Origin: Betaproteobacteria bacterium
Lineage (GTDB): Bacteria; Pseudomonadota; Gammaproteobacteria; Burkholderiales; Rhodocyclaceae
Direction of reading: 5' to 3'
NCBI GenBank assembly: GCA_028065725.1
Contig: JAPTVL010000008.1
Coordinates: forward strand, 1 to 36,053
DNA length: 36,053 nt
In this document: positions 15,982-27,788 of the stretch, piece by piece
How the letters are laid out: each line of letters opens with the position of its first letter
How positions within the stretch are numbered: position 1 is the stretch's first letter
The notes under the pieces: model-generated
What the model saw: only the letters and a program-made list of their open reading frames with translations
Databases searched by the model: none
Told to the model about the DNA's origin: nothing
Translations under genes and position numbers: made by a program

Positions 15982-18900
15982 GCTTCACACAGGAACAACT
16001 GCGCGCCATCTATGCCATGGCGATGGGGTATGGCACGGAGGCAGGCAGGAATCCATACAGCCTGAACTTCGTTACAGGGCCGAAAGCCGGAAACTCAGGC
16101 TACTCGGTAGGGGTAATCCAAGTCGACTTCGGTCAGCAAGGCAAAGCGGTCGCAACAAGTTTTCTGAGCCTCGTCAAATCTTGGGCCATTGACACGAAGC
16201 AGACGGTAATCGTTAACGGAAAAGAACAACAATTTCTGGATTTTCAGGATTCGGACATTATCAAAAAGCTGACATCCAATCGCGACAGTGGTGGTCATCT
16301 AGACCTCAATGGCTTGGATGAAAAAATTATCAACGCCTGGCTTGCCGAACTTGGCAATCAGAGCGTCTTTTTCTCGACGTTCGAGAATCCAATCATCTCA
16401 CTCAATCTTGCCGGTGCTGGCACGAAGTATCCCGGTATCAGCTCAATCCTCGGAGATTCACGTTTCAATGCACTGTCGCAAGTTGAGCAAACGCGCATCC
16501 TTGTCATGCTCGATAAAGCGGCCAATCAGGGCAGCGTTTACGGATCGCTGCAAACAGCCCTGAATACCATCAAGGCTTTGCCAGATGACGCCTTCAATGC
16601 GGATCGGATCAGGGGCGAGTTGGAGAAGAAATTATCCTATTTAGCCATCGCCAAAGCCGACAACGTGGGCCAGGTGCTCGGCCGGGTTCTGGTCTCGGAC
16701 AAGCTCAAAGGGCTGTTCGACGCCGCCGCAGGCACAAGTACCTTCGACACCGCCACAGTCGGCGCGAGCGCGCAGCTGACGTTTTTGAAAGTGCTGATGC
16801 GCCGCGGCCAGAGCCAGCCAGCAGACACGAAGAACTTCATCGACCTCATCGATGCAGGCGACAAGGCAGGCCACAAAGTGGCGGACGGTGCGGTGATCGG
16901 CGTGACGTCGGATGGACAGCTGTTCGCGGTCGATAGACAGACCCTGACCGGCTTCACCTGGGGCGGGAATGCGGGGATCGGTTCGCTGATTCTTGAGGGC
17001 AAATCGATCCTGCAGGACGGCAAGACCATCATCGAGCGCAAGACCATCAACGGCAAGACCCGGTTTCTCGTCGCCGGGCTCGAAGGCGACGAGGCCGGCT
17101 TGCTGATCGATGAAAGCGGCATCACCACGCTGGCCAAAGCCGAATCCTTCGCCGCCCTCCTTGCCTTCGACCTGGCCGGTGCCGATCTGGGCGATACCGG
17201 TTCATCGGCGCGGCAATCCGCTGCCGACCTGGTGCGCCGCATGGTCAGCCCTATCCTGCTGGCGGACGCCGGCGGCGACCTGGGCAGCTTGGGCATCGAT
17301 CCGCTGCAACTTACCCAGAACTCGGCCTTTGCCGCGCTGCGCGATACCCTGCTGAACGACCCGCAACTGGACATCGCAGCCTTGGGAGACGGACAAGCCG
17401 TGGCGGTGAGCGGAGCCAACGGCACCTTCATCCTGACGGCGGACGGCCAAGTGGCCCGTGCCTTGACCGATGGCCAGGGCGCCGTGACCGGCTTCGACTT
17501 CCTCACCGGCGCCTACGCCGGCAAGACTGCCACCTGGAACGTCGAAGGTACGCTCACGGATGCCCAACTGACCGCCCTCGGCGGCAGTCTAGCCACGGCA
17601 TTCACTTCCGGCGCCCAGACCGGCGCCATCGCCATGATTCCGCTTGAAGGCTTCAACGGCACGGTGACGGCGAGCATTCAGGATCGTTCGACCGGGGAAG
17701 TGCTGCAAAGCATTCGCGTGAGCGCCCTGCTGGACGGCGATGGGGTGCGCATCGGCACCCTGCGCGAAGAAACCCGCATCGAGAATGGCACCCGCATCAC
17801 CCTGGAAACCCGGCAATACCTGGACAGCCAGACGCCGGCGCTGACCCGCGTCACCACGGTCGATGCCGGCGGGCACAGCGTGCAGACGCTGTTCGCCAAC
17901 GGTCAGTTCCAGGGCATCACCCAGATCGACGGCGCGACGGTCAGCGCCGGACTCAATGAGCAATTCAAACAAACCCTGGCGGCCAACGGTATCGAAGCCC
18001 CGACGCTACAGGACATGACTCGCCAGGGGCAGGAACTCGGCGATAGCGCCAATCCCCACGATACGGCCATACGTGACGCCTTGGTCGAGGTGAAGGGGCA
18101 GGCCGTCCCCGGCACCGACTACTACGGCAACCCCACACTCATCAGCCAGTCCGAGTCCACCCTGCAAACCATCAGCAATGGCGTCGGCTCGCTGATCGAC
18201 GCCCTGTCCCTCATCAAGGCCATCCAGACGGGTGAGCCCCTGCCCATCGTCGCCTCCGGGCTGCGGCTGGCGGCCGACCTCGACTACCTCGATGGCACCC
18301 GTGATCTCCCCGGATTGGGGGCTGCGGCCAGTATTGCGGGTTCCGTGCTCTCGCTCTACAGCTTATCCAATGCTCTGGAACGAGGAGACGGGATTGGCGC
18401 CATCACCTCGGCGGCCTACGCCGTCAAGGGAGCGGCCGATGCAGCGGCCTTCCTGCAAACCTCCGGCCTCATCACGGAAGTGCCTGCCGGATTGCAGAGC
18501 GCGGGCAATGTCATCGGCGAAGCGCTGCCCTATCTCAACCTCGTCAACAGCATCGCCCACGGGGACGAAACCGGCGCGGCAGTGGCGGTGGTGGACCTGG
18601 TGATGATGAAGGTGGTCGGGGCTTATACCATCCCCGTCATCGGCTGGGCCTACGCCATCTACAGCCTGATCGACTCCCTCTTCGGCGACGAACCCGACAT
18701 CCCCGACCCCTGGGGTTCCGGCCAGTACATCTGGAACGGCAACGGCATCAGCTACCAGGCGGCGGGCGAGACCGGCGGCAAGGAAGCCGTCGAGAACGTC
18801 ATGACGAGCACGCTGGCCGTGCTCAACAGCCTGATCGAGCGGGAGCGGAGCCAGAACCCCGGCAGCCAGTTGGGGCTGATTCCCAACCGCATGCCCTCGG

Positions 18901-21900
18901 TCGGCTACGACATGGCGGGCTACCGCTACAGCGACATCGACCCCTTGACCGGCGCCGAGAAGCACCCGGCGCTGCGCTTCGACACCGCCGGCAACCCCTA
19001 CAACGCCGAGCCCGGCAGCCCCGAGAGCTACCAGTCCATCATCGAAGGCATGGTGCGCTCGGCCCTCGGTCGTGGCGCCATTGCGCCGATGTGGGAAGTC
19101 AACACCGCCAGGATGCAGACCGATGCCGGTGACCCCAAAGCTGGCCTGACTGAAGATGAGCGCGCCGGACGCGACGGCCAGCTCGCCGCGCCGCTCACCG
19201 GCGCCAGCCAGACCTTCCGCCCGGTCGCGCTCGACCTGGACGGCGACGGCATCGAAGTCACCGACAAGGCGCATGGCGTGGCCTTCGACGTCGACGATTC
19301 CGGCTATATGAAGCAAACCGCCTGGATCAAGGGCGACGACGCCCTGCTGGTGCTGGATCGGAACTACAACGGGAGTATCGATTCGGGTAAGGAGCTTTTC
19401 TCCAACGGCGCCGTGGCCCTGTCCCGGCGCGGACTCGCCGGCATGACCTGGGTCGACGCCAATTACGATGGCCGGCTCACCGCCAACGATCCCGTCTGGA
19501 ACGAACTCAAGCTCTGGCGCGACCTGAACCAGGACGGTCAGCAGGAAGATGGCGAAGTCCAGACGCTCGATGCTTTGGGTGTCACCGAACTCAACTACGC
19601 CATGAGCACCTTCACGCAGAACGGCGTGAAGAAACAACTCGCCAGCCCCGATCTGGAGGCCGACAGCCAGGGTACTCGCGTTTCAGTGGTGCCCGAGGGC
19701 ATCCTGGTGCAGGCCAGCGAGAACGGCCACCTGTCGCTCCTGGTCACCCGCATCGACGACAAGACTCAGGTCGAAGCCAACCGCGACGGCGTGACCGGTT
19801 ACGAGGACGTGGAAATCATCGTCAGCGGCGCCGATCTGCTCGCCAACGACACCCTGGGCGGCATTCTGGGGCGCGACCTGACGATTACCGGCCTGACCAA
19901 TTTCCGCCACGGCACGGGCTTCATCGACCCCAACGGCTTCGTGCATTTCACGCCGGAGCCGAACTATGCCGGCGATGCGGCAGGGTTCGACTACGTGGCG
20001 CAGGCAGCCAACGGCCAGACCGGCACCTCGACGGTCGACATCACCCTGCAGAACGTCAATGACGCACCGACGCTGGATCATGTAGATCACACCACCCAAG
20101 CCGTCTATGGCTACACGCCGGTAGTTTACAGCGCCACCGACGAATGGGGTGGCGGCGGGCAGTACGTCAGCGGCGGCAACCCGATCTACACGCCGTATGC
20201 CATCCAGCGCACGACCGATTGGGATGGCAACACGACCGAAACCATCATCTACAACCCTGCGCCGGGTCAATGGAACTACGAGTACCACATCACGCCGATC
20301 ACCGCCGAAGACAGCGGCGCCGGGCGCGTGACCGGTACCGACGTGGACGACCCGGCATCGAGCCTGACCTATGAGATCGTCAACCAGCCCCAATACGGCG
20401 GCGTCAGCCTGAATGCGGATGGCACCTTCCAGTACACGAGTTGGAAGGAACCGGGCATCCCCAGCGACCGTATCGTCTACAACGGCCAGTATGCCGGCAC
20501 CAAGGACGGCACGCTGTACTACCCCGGCAACCTGCCCAGCCAGGCGGTGTACCCGGCGACCGACGTCTTCCAGGTCAAGATCACCGACCCGCACGGCGCC
20601 AGCACCATCCAGTCGATCTCGGTACCGCACTACGGCCCCTACCTGCCACCGACCCCGCCGGGTGGCGGCGGTGGCGGCAAGAAGCCCATTGCCGTGGATC
20701 TGAACGGCAACGGCTTCGAGTTCGTGAACGTCGACGACTCCAATGTCTTCTTCGACGTCAATGGCGACGGCTGGAAGCACCGTACCTCATGGGTGGGCAA
20801 GGACGATGGCCTGCTCGCCTACGACATCGATGGCGACGGCAAGATTGATAAACCGGGCGAAATCAGCTTTGCCCGCTACAAGGACGGTGCGCAGAGCGAC
20901 TTGGAAGGTTTGCGCGCCTTCGAAAGCAACGGCGACGGGCGCTTCGATGCCGCCGACGACAAATGGGCGAAATTCGGCGTCTGGCAGGACGCCAACCAGA
21001 ACGGCATCACCGATCCTGGAGAGTTTCGTACGCTGAGCGAAATGGGCATCACCGCCGTCAACCTGGCAAGCGATAGTCAGTTCCAGATCATCAACGGCCA
21101 GACGGTGCACGGCATAGGCAGCATGACCAAGGCCGATGGCAGCCAGGTCGCCATCGCCGACGTCACCTTCGCCTACAGCAACGAAACGCAGGTACCGCAA
21201 GGCGACGGCACGACGCAGACGGTCACCGCGTCGCCCTTTTCCCCGAGCGGCGAGGAAATCATTGGCACCGACGGCAAGGACCTCATCCTCGGCAAGAACG
21301 GCAACAACATCGTCAAGGGCCTTGGTGGTGACGACGTGATCTTCGAGGACGGCGGCAACGACATCATCGACGCGGGCGACGGCAACGACATTGTTTATTC
21401 CGGCGCCGACAACGATCTGGTGATGGGTGGCAATGGCGACGACGCGATTTATGCCGGCCTGGGCAGCGATGTGGTGTTCGGCGGCGACGGTCATGACGCC
21501 ATCTTCGCTGAAGGCGGCAACGATGTGGTGTTCGCAGGCAACGGCAACGATCTCATCGCCGGCGGCTGGGGCAACGACGTGCTCTCGGGCGACGCCGGCG
21601 ACGACCAGGTCTATGGCGAATCCGGCAACGATGCGCTGTTCGGCCGCGAAGGCGACGACGAACTGGCCGGCATGGACGGCTACGACCGGCTGGACGGCGG
21701 CGCGGGCAACGATCTGCTGGACGGTGGCGCGGGTGCCGATGAAATGCTCGGCGGGGCTGGTGACGACACGTATGTGGTCGACGATGCCGCCGACACGGTG
21801 ACCGAATTGGCGAACGAAGGCTTTGACACCGTTCACACCACGCTGGACGGCTACACCCTTGGCGCCAACGTTGAAAACCTGACGCTGACCGGCTCGGCCG

Positions 21901-24900
21901 AGCTTACGGGCCACGGCAACGAACTGGACAACGTCCTGATCGGCAATCGCGGCAACAACACGCTGACGGGGGGCGCCGGCAACGACAGGCTCGACGGCGG
22001 GCTGGGTGTCGACACCCTGATCGGCAGTGTGGGCGACGACACATACATTGTCGATAACGTCGGCGATCTGATGATCGAACTCGCTGGCGAAGGTGTCGAC
22101 ACGGTCAAGGCCGGCGTCAGCTACACCTTGGCAGCCCATGTGGAGAACCTCACACTGACCGGCACGGGCGACATCGATGCCACCGGCAACGAACTCGACA
22201 ACCAGCTTGTGGGCAATGCCGGCGACAACCGCCTCGATGGCGGTGCCGGTGCCGATGTCATGGCCGGTGGACGCGGCAACGACATCTACGTCGTCGATCA
22301 GGTTGGCGACGTGGTGACGGAAAACGCCGCCGAGGGCATCGATACCGTGATCAGCGGCATCGATTATGCACTGGGCGCGAACGTCGAGAACCTCACCCTG
22401 AGCGGTACTGGCAACCTCCATGGCACCGGCAACGAACTGGATAACGTGATCGTCGGCAATGTCGGCAACAACGTGCTGGACGGCGGCGCCGGTGCGGACA
22501 CGCTGGCCGGTGGCGCCGGAGACGACACTTACGTCGTTGACAACGTCGGCGATACAGTGATCGAGGCGGCGGATGCCGGAACCGATGCCGTATTCGCCAG
22601 CGTGACCTACACGTTGTCGGCCAACGTCGAAAACCTGACCCTGACCGGTTCGGCCAACATCGACGGCACGGGCAACGCACTGGCCAACGTCCTGACCGGC
22701 AATGCCGGCGCCAACCGTCTCGACGGCGGCACCGGGGCTGACGTGATGGCGGGCGGCGCGGGAGACGACACTTACGTCGTCGACAACGCGGGTGACCTGG
22801 TCCGCGAGTTCTTCGGCGAGGGCACGGATTCGGTGCTGGCCTCCGTTAGCTTCGTGCTGCCCGAGCATGTCGAAAACCTGACGCTGACCGGCAACGCGGC
22901 CATCGACGGCACCGGCAACGCCCTCGATAACCTGCTCGTCGGCAATGACGCCGCCAACGTGCTCGATGGCGCAGCGGGCGCGGACGAGATGATTGGTGGC
23001 GCGGGAGACGACATTTACTATGTCGACAGCCTCGACGACCGGGTGAACGAGGCAGCGAATGGCGGCTACGACACCGTGCGCACAACGGTCAGCCTGACCA
23101 CACCGGATAACGTGGAACGCATCGAACTTTTGGGAGACGCCGATCTGGACGCTACCGGAAACGCCCTGGACAACGTCCTGATCGGCAACGGCGGCAGCAA
23201 TCGCCTCGACGGTGGAGTGGGTGCCGACGTGATGCTCGGCGGGGCCGGCGACGACACCTACATCGTCGATAACGCTGGCGATACGGTCACCGAGGCCGCG
23301 CTGGAAGGCGCCGACACCGTGTTCGCCAGCGTGAGCCATGCGCTGTCGGCCAACGTCGAGAATCTGACGTTGACCGGTTCGGCCGACATCGATGCCACCG
23401 GGAATGAACTCGCCAACACGCTGGTCGGCAACAGCGGCCGGAACATCCTTGATGGCGGCGCCGGTGCCGACGCCATGGCGGGCGGGGCGGGCAACGACGA
23501 CTACATCGTAGATAATGAAGCCGATACGGTCTTCGAAGCCTTCGACTCTGGCATCGACACGATCTACACCAGTGTCAGCTACGTCCTCCCGGAGCACGTC
23601 GAGAACCTGATCCTGACCGGCAGTGGCAACATCGGTGCCGGTGGCAACGGCGCCGACAACGTGCTCACCGGCAATGCCGGCGACAACTTTATCTCGGGCG
23701 GCGGCGGCAAGGATCGGCTCGATGGCCAAGCCGGCAACGACACGCTGGAGGGGGGCCAGGGCAACGATGTGTTGATCGGAGGAACGGGGAACGACACCTA
23801 CCTGATCAACCTTGGCGATGGACTGGATCGGATCGACGACGCCTACGGCGTGGATACGGTTCGTTTCGGCGCCGGTCTGTCGCTCGACAACGTGGCCTTG
23901 CGCGTCACCGAGGCCAACGGCGTTTATACGGCCCATGTCCGGATGTTGAATGCCGGCGGCTGCGAGCAGGCCGATCAGGGCATGGATTTCGTGCTGGATG
24001 CGAATGGTGCTTCGCCGGTCGAGTCGTTCCGCTTCGCCGACGGCAGCATCAAAACTTTTGACGATCTGCTGATCAAGACGCGCATCACCTATGGCACCCC
24101 TTGGGCTACCGCCATCACGACCGGTCGCGACGACGACATCATCGTCGGTGGCCCGCGCAACAACGTCATCCGGTCCGGCAGCGGCAACGATATCGTCTAT
24201 GCAGGGGCGGGGAACGACACGGTGTATGGCGAGGGCGGTAACGACTACCTGCAGGGCGGTACCGGTAACGATACGCTCGACGGCGGCTGCGGCACCGACG
24301 TGCTGGCCGGATCGAATGGCCGAGACACCCTGCTGGATATGGGCGGCAACAATGCATTGTTCGGCGGTTCGCAAAACGATCAAATCGAAGCAGGTACAGG
24401 TAACGATTTCATCGCTGGCGGCAAACACGACGACACGATCCAGGCGGGTGGCGGCGCCAACGTCATCGCCTTCAACTGGGGCGACGGACGCGAAGTCGTG
24501 CTGCCGGGCGTCGGCGCCTCGAACACCTTGTCACTGGGTGGCGGCATCACCGAGCGCGACCTCGTCTTCAAGAAGACCGGTTCCGACCTTGTCCTCTCGA
24601 CCGGCGGAGCCAGTCAGATCGCCCTCAAGGACTGGTACGCTTCACCCAGCAACCAGACCGTGGACAAGCTCCAGGTCGTCGAGGCGGTGCCGTATTTCGG
24701 TTGGGGGCAAACCAGTCCCACCGGCTGGGATATCGACACCTTCGATTTCAAGGCGCTGGTGCAGCAGTTCGACGCCGCCCGCGCGGCCAACCCGAAGCTG
24801 TCGCAGTGGAGCTTGATGAACGGTCTGCTGGATGCGCACCTGTCCAGCAGCGATTCGGCGGCGCTGGGTGGGGAGCTGGCGACCCGTTACGCCGCCGGGG

Positions 24901-25022
24901 GAGAATCCGCGATTTCGCTCGGCATTGCGCAGGATACGTTGAAGGATGCCCACTTCGGCAGCCAGGCCCAAACCGTCGGCAGTCGCTTCGATGCGACCGT
25001 CTGCGCTTACCGCCTCGGTTGA
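15978..25022 (+). CDS. Giant RTX protein exported by type I secretion
   Basis: A 3014-residue protein without a Sec signal. Residues 1-200 have a GYGTEAG...[16 protein letters not shown] pattern, possibly lysozyme-like. At about 770-920 lie Ala/Gly-rich hydrophobic helices ([36 protein letters not shown]). Two calcium-binding EF-like blocks follow, [12 protein letters not shown] at ~1080 and [12 protein letters not shown] at ~1570, separated by a cadherin-like region ([17 protein letters not shown]). Nonapeptide RTX repeats run from ~1763, then eight 81-residue modules (1914-2571), a HCBP-related domain (~2620-2700), more RTX repeats, and a C-terminal tail holding the secretion signal. Calcium would fold it outside the cell. 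Function is toxin or adhesin-like; the target is unknown. Confidence 0.88.
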   Translation: MSFTQEQLRAIYAMAMGYGTEAGRNPYSLNFVTGPKAGNSGYSVGVIQVDFGQQGKAVATSFLSLVKSWAIDTKQTVIVNGKEQQFLDFQDSDIIKKLTSNRDSGGHLDLNGLDEKIINAWLAELGNQSVFFSTFENPIISLNLAGAGTKYPGISSILGDSRFNALSQVEQTRILVMLDKAANQGSVYGSLQTALNTIKALPDDAFNADRIRGELEKKLSYLAIAKADNVGQVLGRVLVSDKLKGLFDAAAGTSTFDTATVGASAQLTFLKVLMRRGQSQPADTKNFIDLIDAGDKAGHKVADGAVIGVTSDGQLFAVDRQTLTGFTWGGNAGIGSLILEGKSILQDGKTIIERKTINGKTRFLVAGLEGDEAGLLIDESGITTLAKAESFAALLAFDLAGADLGDTGSSARQSAADLVRRMVSPILLADAGGDLGSLGIDPLQLTQNSAFAALRDTLLNDPQLDIAALGDGQAVAVSGANGTFILTADGQVARALTDGQGAVTGFDFLTGAYAGKTATWNVEGTLTDAQLTALGGSLATAFTSGAQTGAIAMIPLEGFNGTVTASIQDRSTGEVLQSIRVSALLDGDGVRIGTLREETRIENGTRITLETRQYLDSQTPALTRVTTVDAGGHSVQTLFANGQFQGITQIDGATVSAGLNEQFKQTLAANGIEAPTLQDMTRQGQELGDSANPHDTAIRDALVEVKGQAVPGTDYYGNPTLISQSESTLQTISNGVGSLIDALSLIKAIQTGEPLPIVASGLRLAADLDYLDGTRDLPGLGAAASIAGSVLSLYSLSNALERGDGIGAITSAAYAVKGAADAAAFLQTSGLITEVPAGLQSAGNVIGEALPYLNLVNSIAHGDETGAAVAVVDLVMMKVVGAYTIPVIGWAYAIYSLIDSLFGDEPDIPDPWGSGQYIWNGNGISYQAAGETGGKEAVENVMTSTLAVLNSLIERERSQNPGSQLGLIPNRMPSVGYDMAGYRYSDIDPLTGAEKHPALRFDTAGNPYNAEPGSPESYQSIIEGMVRSALGRGAIAPMWEVNTARMQTDAGDPKAGLTEDERAGRDGQLAAPLTGASQTFRPVALDLDGDGIEVTDKAHGVAFDVDDSGYMKQTAWIKGDDALLVLDRNYNGSIDSGKELFSNGAVALSRRGLAGMTWVDANYDGRLTANDPVWNELKLWRDLNQDGQQEDGEVQTLDALGVTELNYAMSTFTQNGVKKQLASPDLEADSQGTRVSVVPEGILVQASENGHLSLLVTRIDDKTQVEANRDGVTGYEDVEIIVSGADLLANDTLGGILGRDLTITGLTNFRHGTGFIDPNGFVHFTPEPNYAGDAAGFDYVAQAANGQTGTSTVDITLQNVNDAPTLDHVDHTTQAVYGYTPVVYSATDEWGGGGQYVSGGNPIYTPYAIQRTTDWDGNTTETIIYNPAPGQWNYEYHITPITAEDSGAGRVTGTDVDDPASSLTYEIVNQPQYGGVSLNADGTFQYTSWKEPGIPSDRIVYNGQYAGTKDGTLYYPGNLPSQAVYPATDVFQVKITDPHGASTIQSISVPHYGPYLPPTPPGGGGGGKKPIAVDLNGNGFEFVNVDDSNVFFDVNGDGWKHRTSWVGKDDGLLAYDIDGDGKIDKPGEISFARYKDGAQSDLEGLRAFESNGDGRFDAADDKWAKFGVWQDANQNGITDPGEFRTLSEMGITAVNLASDSQFQIINGQTVHGIGSMTKADGSQVAIADVTFAYSNETQVPQGDGTTQTVTASPFSPSGEEIIGTDGKDLILGKNGNNIVKGLGGDDVIFEDGGNDIIDAGDGNDIVYSGADNDLVMGGNGDDAIYAGLGSDVVFGGDGHDAIFAEGGNDVVFAGNGNDLIAGGWGNDVLSGDAGDDQVYGESGNDALFGREGDDELAGMDGYDRLDGGAGNDLLDGGAGADEMLGGAGDDTYVVDDAADTVTELANEGFDTVHTTLDGYTLGANVENLTLTGSAELTGHGNELDNVLIGNRGNNTLTGGAGNDRLDGGLGVDTLIGSVGDDTYIVDNVGDLMIELAGEGVDTVKAGVSYTLAAHVENLTLTGTGDIDATGNELDNQLVGNAGDNRLDGGAGADVMAGGRGNDIYVVDQVGDVVTENAAEGIDTVISGIDYALGANVENLTLSGTGNLHGTGNELDNVIVGNVGNNVLDGGAGADTLAGGAGDDTYVVDNVGDTVIEAADAGTDAVFASVTYTLSANVENLTLTGSANIDGTGNALANVLTGNAGANRLDGGTGADVMAGGAGDDTYVVDNAGDLVREFFGEGTDSVLASVSFVLPEHVENLTLTGNAAIDGTGNALDNLLVGNDAANVLDGAAGADEMIGGAGDDIYYVDSLDDRVNEAANGGYDTVRTTVSLTTPDNVERIELLGDADLDATGNALDNVLIGNGGSNRLDGGVGADVMLGGAGDDTYIVDNAGDTVTEAALEGADTVFASVSHALSANVENLTLTGSADIDATGNELANTLVGNSGRNILDGGAGADAMAGGAGNDDYIVDNEADTVFEAFDSGIDTIYTSVSYVLPEHVENLILTGSGNIGAGGNGADNVLTGNAGDNFISGGGGKDRLDGQAGNDTLEGGQGNDVLIGGTGNDTYLINLGDGLDRIDDAYGVDTVRFGAGLSLDNVALRVTEANGVYTAHVRMLNAGGCEQADQGMDFVLDANGASPVESFRFADGSIKTFDDLLIKTRITYGTPWATAITTGRDDDIIVGGPRNNVIRSGSGNDIVYAGAGNDTVYGEGGNDYLQGGTGNDTLDGGCGTDVLAGSNGRDTLLDMGGNNALFGGSQNDQIEAGTGNDFIAGGKHDDTIQAGGGANVIAFNWGDGREVVLPGVGASNTLSLGGGITERDLVFKKTGSDLVLSTGGASQIALKDWYASPSNQTVDKLQVVEAVPYFGWGQTSPTGWDIDTFDFKALVQQFDAARAANPKLSQWSLMNGLLDAHLSSSDSAALGGELATRYAAGGESAISLGIAQDTLKDAHFGSQAQTVGSRFDATVCAYRLG
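21717..23690 (+). repeat. Eight tandem ~81-residue modules within the RTX gene
   Basis: Each module of about 243 bp reads [26 protein letters not shown], then EGxDTVxASVSYx[18 protein letters not shown], and ends LVGNAGxN. The first module is 91 residues (it keeps one extra nonapeptide); the other seven are 81. The sixth is the most divergent ([15 protein letters not shown]). Equal length and phase make unequal crossing-over likely, so module number may vary between strains. Confidence 0.85.
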
Positions 25023-25043
25023 CGCTGACGACAAAGGATAGCC

Positions 25044-25529
25044 ATGACTGACAAAACAACTGAAACCGCCGCCCTGGCAGCACTGGAACAGGCCAAGGAC
25101 GCCCTGTCCAAACTGCCGATCCTCGGCCCGGCCCTGTGGCTCTATGCGCGCGACCCGGTGAAGAAGTTCATGTTCCTGGGCGACACCGACTGGGCGGTGC
25201 TGCCGCCCATCGTGCTCGACCAGTGCCGGCTCTACACCAAGAGTGGCTTGCCCTACGCCTTCGTGACCTGGGCCTTCGTCAATGATCAGGTCGATGCGAG
25301 GCTGCGTTCCAGCCAACCCAAGATTGCGCCGCACGAATGGAAATGCGGAGAGCATGTGTGGATCATCGACGCGGTGGCGCCCTTTGGCCAGTTGGAAGAA
25401 ACACTCAAGGAACTGCGCGAAACGATATTCCTGGGCAGGAAGGTTGCGGCCCTGCTGCCGGACCCAGCCAAAACAGGCGCCATGGCGGTGCGGGAATGGC
25501 CGCCGACTGCGGCGCCTGCCACCCACTGA
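25044..25529 (+). CDS. RtxC/HlyC-family toxin-activating acyltransferase, catalytic His replaced
   Basis: A 161-residue protein aligned over its length with the HlyC family, which attaches fatty acyl chains from acyl-ACP to Lys of RTX toxins in the cytoplasm before export. LPILGPALWLYARDP, LPYAFVTWAFVNDQV and WKCGEHVWIIDAVAPFGQL correspond to HlyC LEVLGHVSWLWASSP, YPVAYCSWANL and WTSGDRKWFIDWIAPFG. The Asp of WIID matches HlyC Asp92. The position of HlyC His23 (SSPLH) is Lys here (DPVKK), so the usual catalytic pair is incomplete. It starts 21 nt after the RTX stop with an AAAGGA ribosome site and lies 10 nt before the HlyD-like gene. Confidence 0.8.
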   Translation: MTDKTTETAALAALEQAKDALSKLPILGPALWLYARDPVKKFMFLGDTDWAVLPPIVLDQCRLYTKSGLPYAFVTWAFVNDQVDARLRSSQPKIAPHEWKCGEHVWIIDAVAPFGQLEETLKELRETIFLGRKVAALLPDPAKTGAMAVREWPPTAAPATH

Positions 25530-25539
25530 TGTTTGACAC

Positions 25540-26904
25540 ATGAAGGCAGCGGTGAAGACATTATCGAGCGACGTACTCGATTTTGCTCCGGGCCTCCTGT
25601 CCATCCAGGAGAGCCCACCGGCAAAATTGCCTCGGACGGTGCTTTACAGTGTCGTTGCCTTGTTCGCCATCCTGCTCGCGTGGGCGACGTTCGGCAAACT
25701 CGACATCGTCGCCTCGGCCGAGGGGCGGCTTGTGCCGCAGACCTATGTGAAGATCGTCCAGCCGGCGGAGGCCGGCATCGTTCAGGAGATATTGGTTCGG
25801 GAAGGTCAATCTGTCGAGGCCGGCCAGATATTGATGCGCATGGATGCCAAGCTGACCGAAGCCGACGCCCGCACCATCCGCAACGAGTATGAGCTCAAGC
25901 GCTTGCAACTGCGGCGCATCGATGCCGAACTGGCCGGGTTGCCGATGCGCACCGAAGCGGCGGACTCCACCGAAATTTACGCGCAGGTCGCCAGTCAGTA
26001 TGCCGCCCACCGCCAAGCCTATCAGGATGCCCTGGCGCAGGAGCAGGCGATTCTCGCCAAGACCCGGCACGACTTGCAGGCATCGGAAGAACTGGCGCGC
26101 AAGTTGCGTGAGACGGTACCAACTTACCGCAAAAGTGCAGCCGCCTTCGAGAAGCTGGGCAAGGATGGCTTCTACAGCCAACTTGCGGTTGAGGAAAAAC
26201 AGCGCGACCGGATCGAGAAGGAGCAGGATTTGCGTGCCCAGGAGTCGACGGTGGCCAGCCTCAAGTCGACCATTGCCGCCAGCGAGAAGAAGCTGGCGCA
26301 GATCACCTCGAACTATCGCAGCGAGTTGCAAAACGAGCGGGTCGAAACCGAGTCGCAATTCCGCAAGCTGCGGGACGAGCGCGAAAAGATCGAACACAAG
26401 GCGGCCCTGCTTTCCCTACGCGCGCCGCAACGCGGCGTGATCAAAGATTTGGCCACGCACACGGTCGGAACGGTCGTTTCGCCGGGAAGCGTTCTGATGT
26501 CGCTGGTCCCGCATGAAGAACCGCTGCAGGCCGAGGTTTATGTGAAGAACGAGGACGTGGGTTTCGTGCACCGGGATCAGCACGTGAAACTGAAACTCTC
26601 GGCGTATCCGTTCCAGAAGTACGGCATGATCGACGGCACGGTGGTCCATGTTGGCCCCGACGCTGCCGATCAACCGAGTTCATCCTCGAAGGCAGATGGA
26701 GATATCTCCGATGCCGCCGCCGGTTTACGCTACAAGGCCCTCGTTCGGCTGGATGCCCAACACCTTGAAACCGATGGCAACAGCTTGCGGCTGTCGCCCG
26801 GCATGCAGGTCATCGCCGAAATCCATCAGGGGCAACGCACTGTGATGGAGTATCTGCTGTCCCCGGTGCAAAAGGCTTGGCAGGAAGCCGGGCGGGAGCG
26901 ATGA
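25540..26904 (+). CDS. HlyD-family type I secretion membrane fusion protein
   Basis: A 454-residue periplasmic adaptor that would connect the ABC exporter to an outer-membrane TolC-like channel. A short cytoplasmic N-terminus is followed by one membrane helix (LPRTVLYSVVALFAILLAWA, residues 31-50). Next come a biotinyl-lipoyl-like half (VKIVQPAEAGIVQEILVREGQSVEAGQILMRMD, described in parts), a long coiled-coil hairpin (~110-300), the second lipoyl half (SLRAPQRGVIKDL), and a beta-barrel end (VGFVHRDQHVKLKLSAYPFQKYGMIDGTV). This is the complete HlyD/LapC layout and length. It is the last gene of the secretion operon; no TolC gene follows. Confidence 0.92.
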   Translation: MKAAVKTLSSDVLDFAPGLLSIQESPPAKLPRTVLYSVVALFAILLAWATFGKLDIVASAEGRLVPQTYVKIVQPAEAGIVQEILVREGQSVEAGQILMRMDAKLTEADARTIRNEYELKRLQLRRIDAELAGLPMRTEAADSTEIYAQVASQYAAHRQAYQDALAQEQAILAKTRHDLQASEELARKLRETVPTYRKSAAAFEKLGKDGFYSQLAVEEKQRDRIEKEQDLRAQESTVASLKSTIAASEKKLAQITSNYRSELQNERVETESQFRKLRDEREKIEHKAALLSLRAPQRGVIKDLATHTVGTVVSPGSVLMSLVPHEEPLQAEVYVKNEDVGFVHRDQHVKLKLSAYPFQKYGMIDGTVVHVGPDAADQPSSSSKADGDISDAAAGLRYKALVRLDAQHLETDGNSLRLSPGMQVIAEIHQGQRTVMEYLLSPVQKAWQEAGRER

Positions 26905-27014
26905 ATGTGGTAAGGACGGGAGCCTGCGCCCGCAGTGAGACCGGAAAGGCGGAGGCGTAGCGCGGCACGCAACAGAGGTGAATAATTGCCTTCCTTTAAA
27001 AAAATATAGACAAT

Positions 27015-27029
27015 CGTAGTGTGACTACG
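27015..27029. promoter_or_regulatory. Operator-like palindrome over the AbiEi start codon
   Basis: CGTAGT (27015-27020), GTG, ACTACG (27024-27029), a perfect 6-bp inverted repeat centred on the GTG start. AbiEi-type antitoxins repress their own promoters through such repeats. A TATAGA -10-like box lies at 27005-27010. Confidence 0.4.
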
Positions 27030-27759
27030 CTATCGAAAGGCAAACTAAAATCCCTCTACGCTCATCTCGCCCCCGGAGATCCCGTCACATCGGAAGATCT
27101 GGCACATCTGGGCGTGTCGGCTGATCTCGCCGTCCACTACGTGCGCGCGGGATGGCTGGTGCGGCTGGCGAAAGGGGGTCTTTCGCCGTCCCGAACAGGG
27201 ACTCTCGCTTCATCCCAGCCTGAAGCTGCTCGAACGCGGGATCGCCGGGCTGCACGTCGGCGGCAAGTCCGCCCTGGACTGGCACTGAGTGCGCCACTAT
27301 GTCGCGCAGCAGGGAACTCTGCATCTGTATGGTTGGAAAACGGTACGCCTGCCGGACTGGTTTCTCGCGGCGTTCCCCGCCGAGTATCACCGCAAGCGCC
27401 TGTTCGACGAGAAGCCGGAGGCTTTGTTGCACGTCGCCCCCTTCGAGGGCCGCAGCGATGCGCCGCTCGTCTCCGCTCCCGAGCGCGCCCTGCTGGAGCT
27501 TCTGAGTGAGATCGGGGTTCGCCAGCCGCTCAGTGAGGCACGGGAACTGATGGAGAGTACCTTTCACCTTCGGGGTGTCGTGCTTCAGGAACTGCTCAAA
27601 CGCTGCACCAGTGTCAAGACGGTGCGGTTGTGTCTGACATTGGGGCGGGAATTGACTTTGCCGTGGGCAGAGAAGCTCAACCCCGCCGAGTTGCCGACCG
27701 GTAGTCGCAGCCCATGGGTTTGCCGTCTCGACGATGGCGTGCTGGTGCTCAAACCGTGA
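27021..27759 (+). pseudogene. AbiEi-type (type IV TA) antitoxin gene, frameshifted and with a stop
   Basis: Joined across two lesions, the product is a full-length AbiEi-like antitoxin: TLSKGKLKSLYAHLAPGDPV, DLAVHYVRAGWLVRLAKG, then (next frame) VFRRPEQGLSLHPSLKLL, GLHVGGKSALDWH, a stop, and VRHYVAQQGTLHLYGWKTVRLP onward to 27759. The frameshift is one extra G in the run at 27174-27178; four G would restore the frame. The stop is TGA at 27286-27288, where relatives often have Gly. The partner AbiEii nucleotidyltransferase toxin is absent, so loss of the antitoxin is tolerable. The antitoxin family is clear from the winged-HTH start and the C-terminal (ERALLELLSEI) domain. Confidence 0.75.
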
Positions 27760-27788
27760 ACCACCGCTTTCATCCCGGCTCCCTCTTT

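Noticed and set aside
20787..24428. 1213-residue open frame antisense to the RTX repeats
   Set aside because: It is a shadow of the Gly/Asp-rich repeats (GGC/GAC codons read backwards lack stops); it has no ribosome site and no domain.
21265..24440. Regular repeats as a CRISPR array
   Set aside because: The periodicity is coding (9 and 81 residues) within one RTX frame, with no unique spacers and no cas genes in the window.
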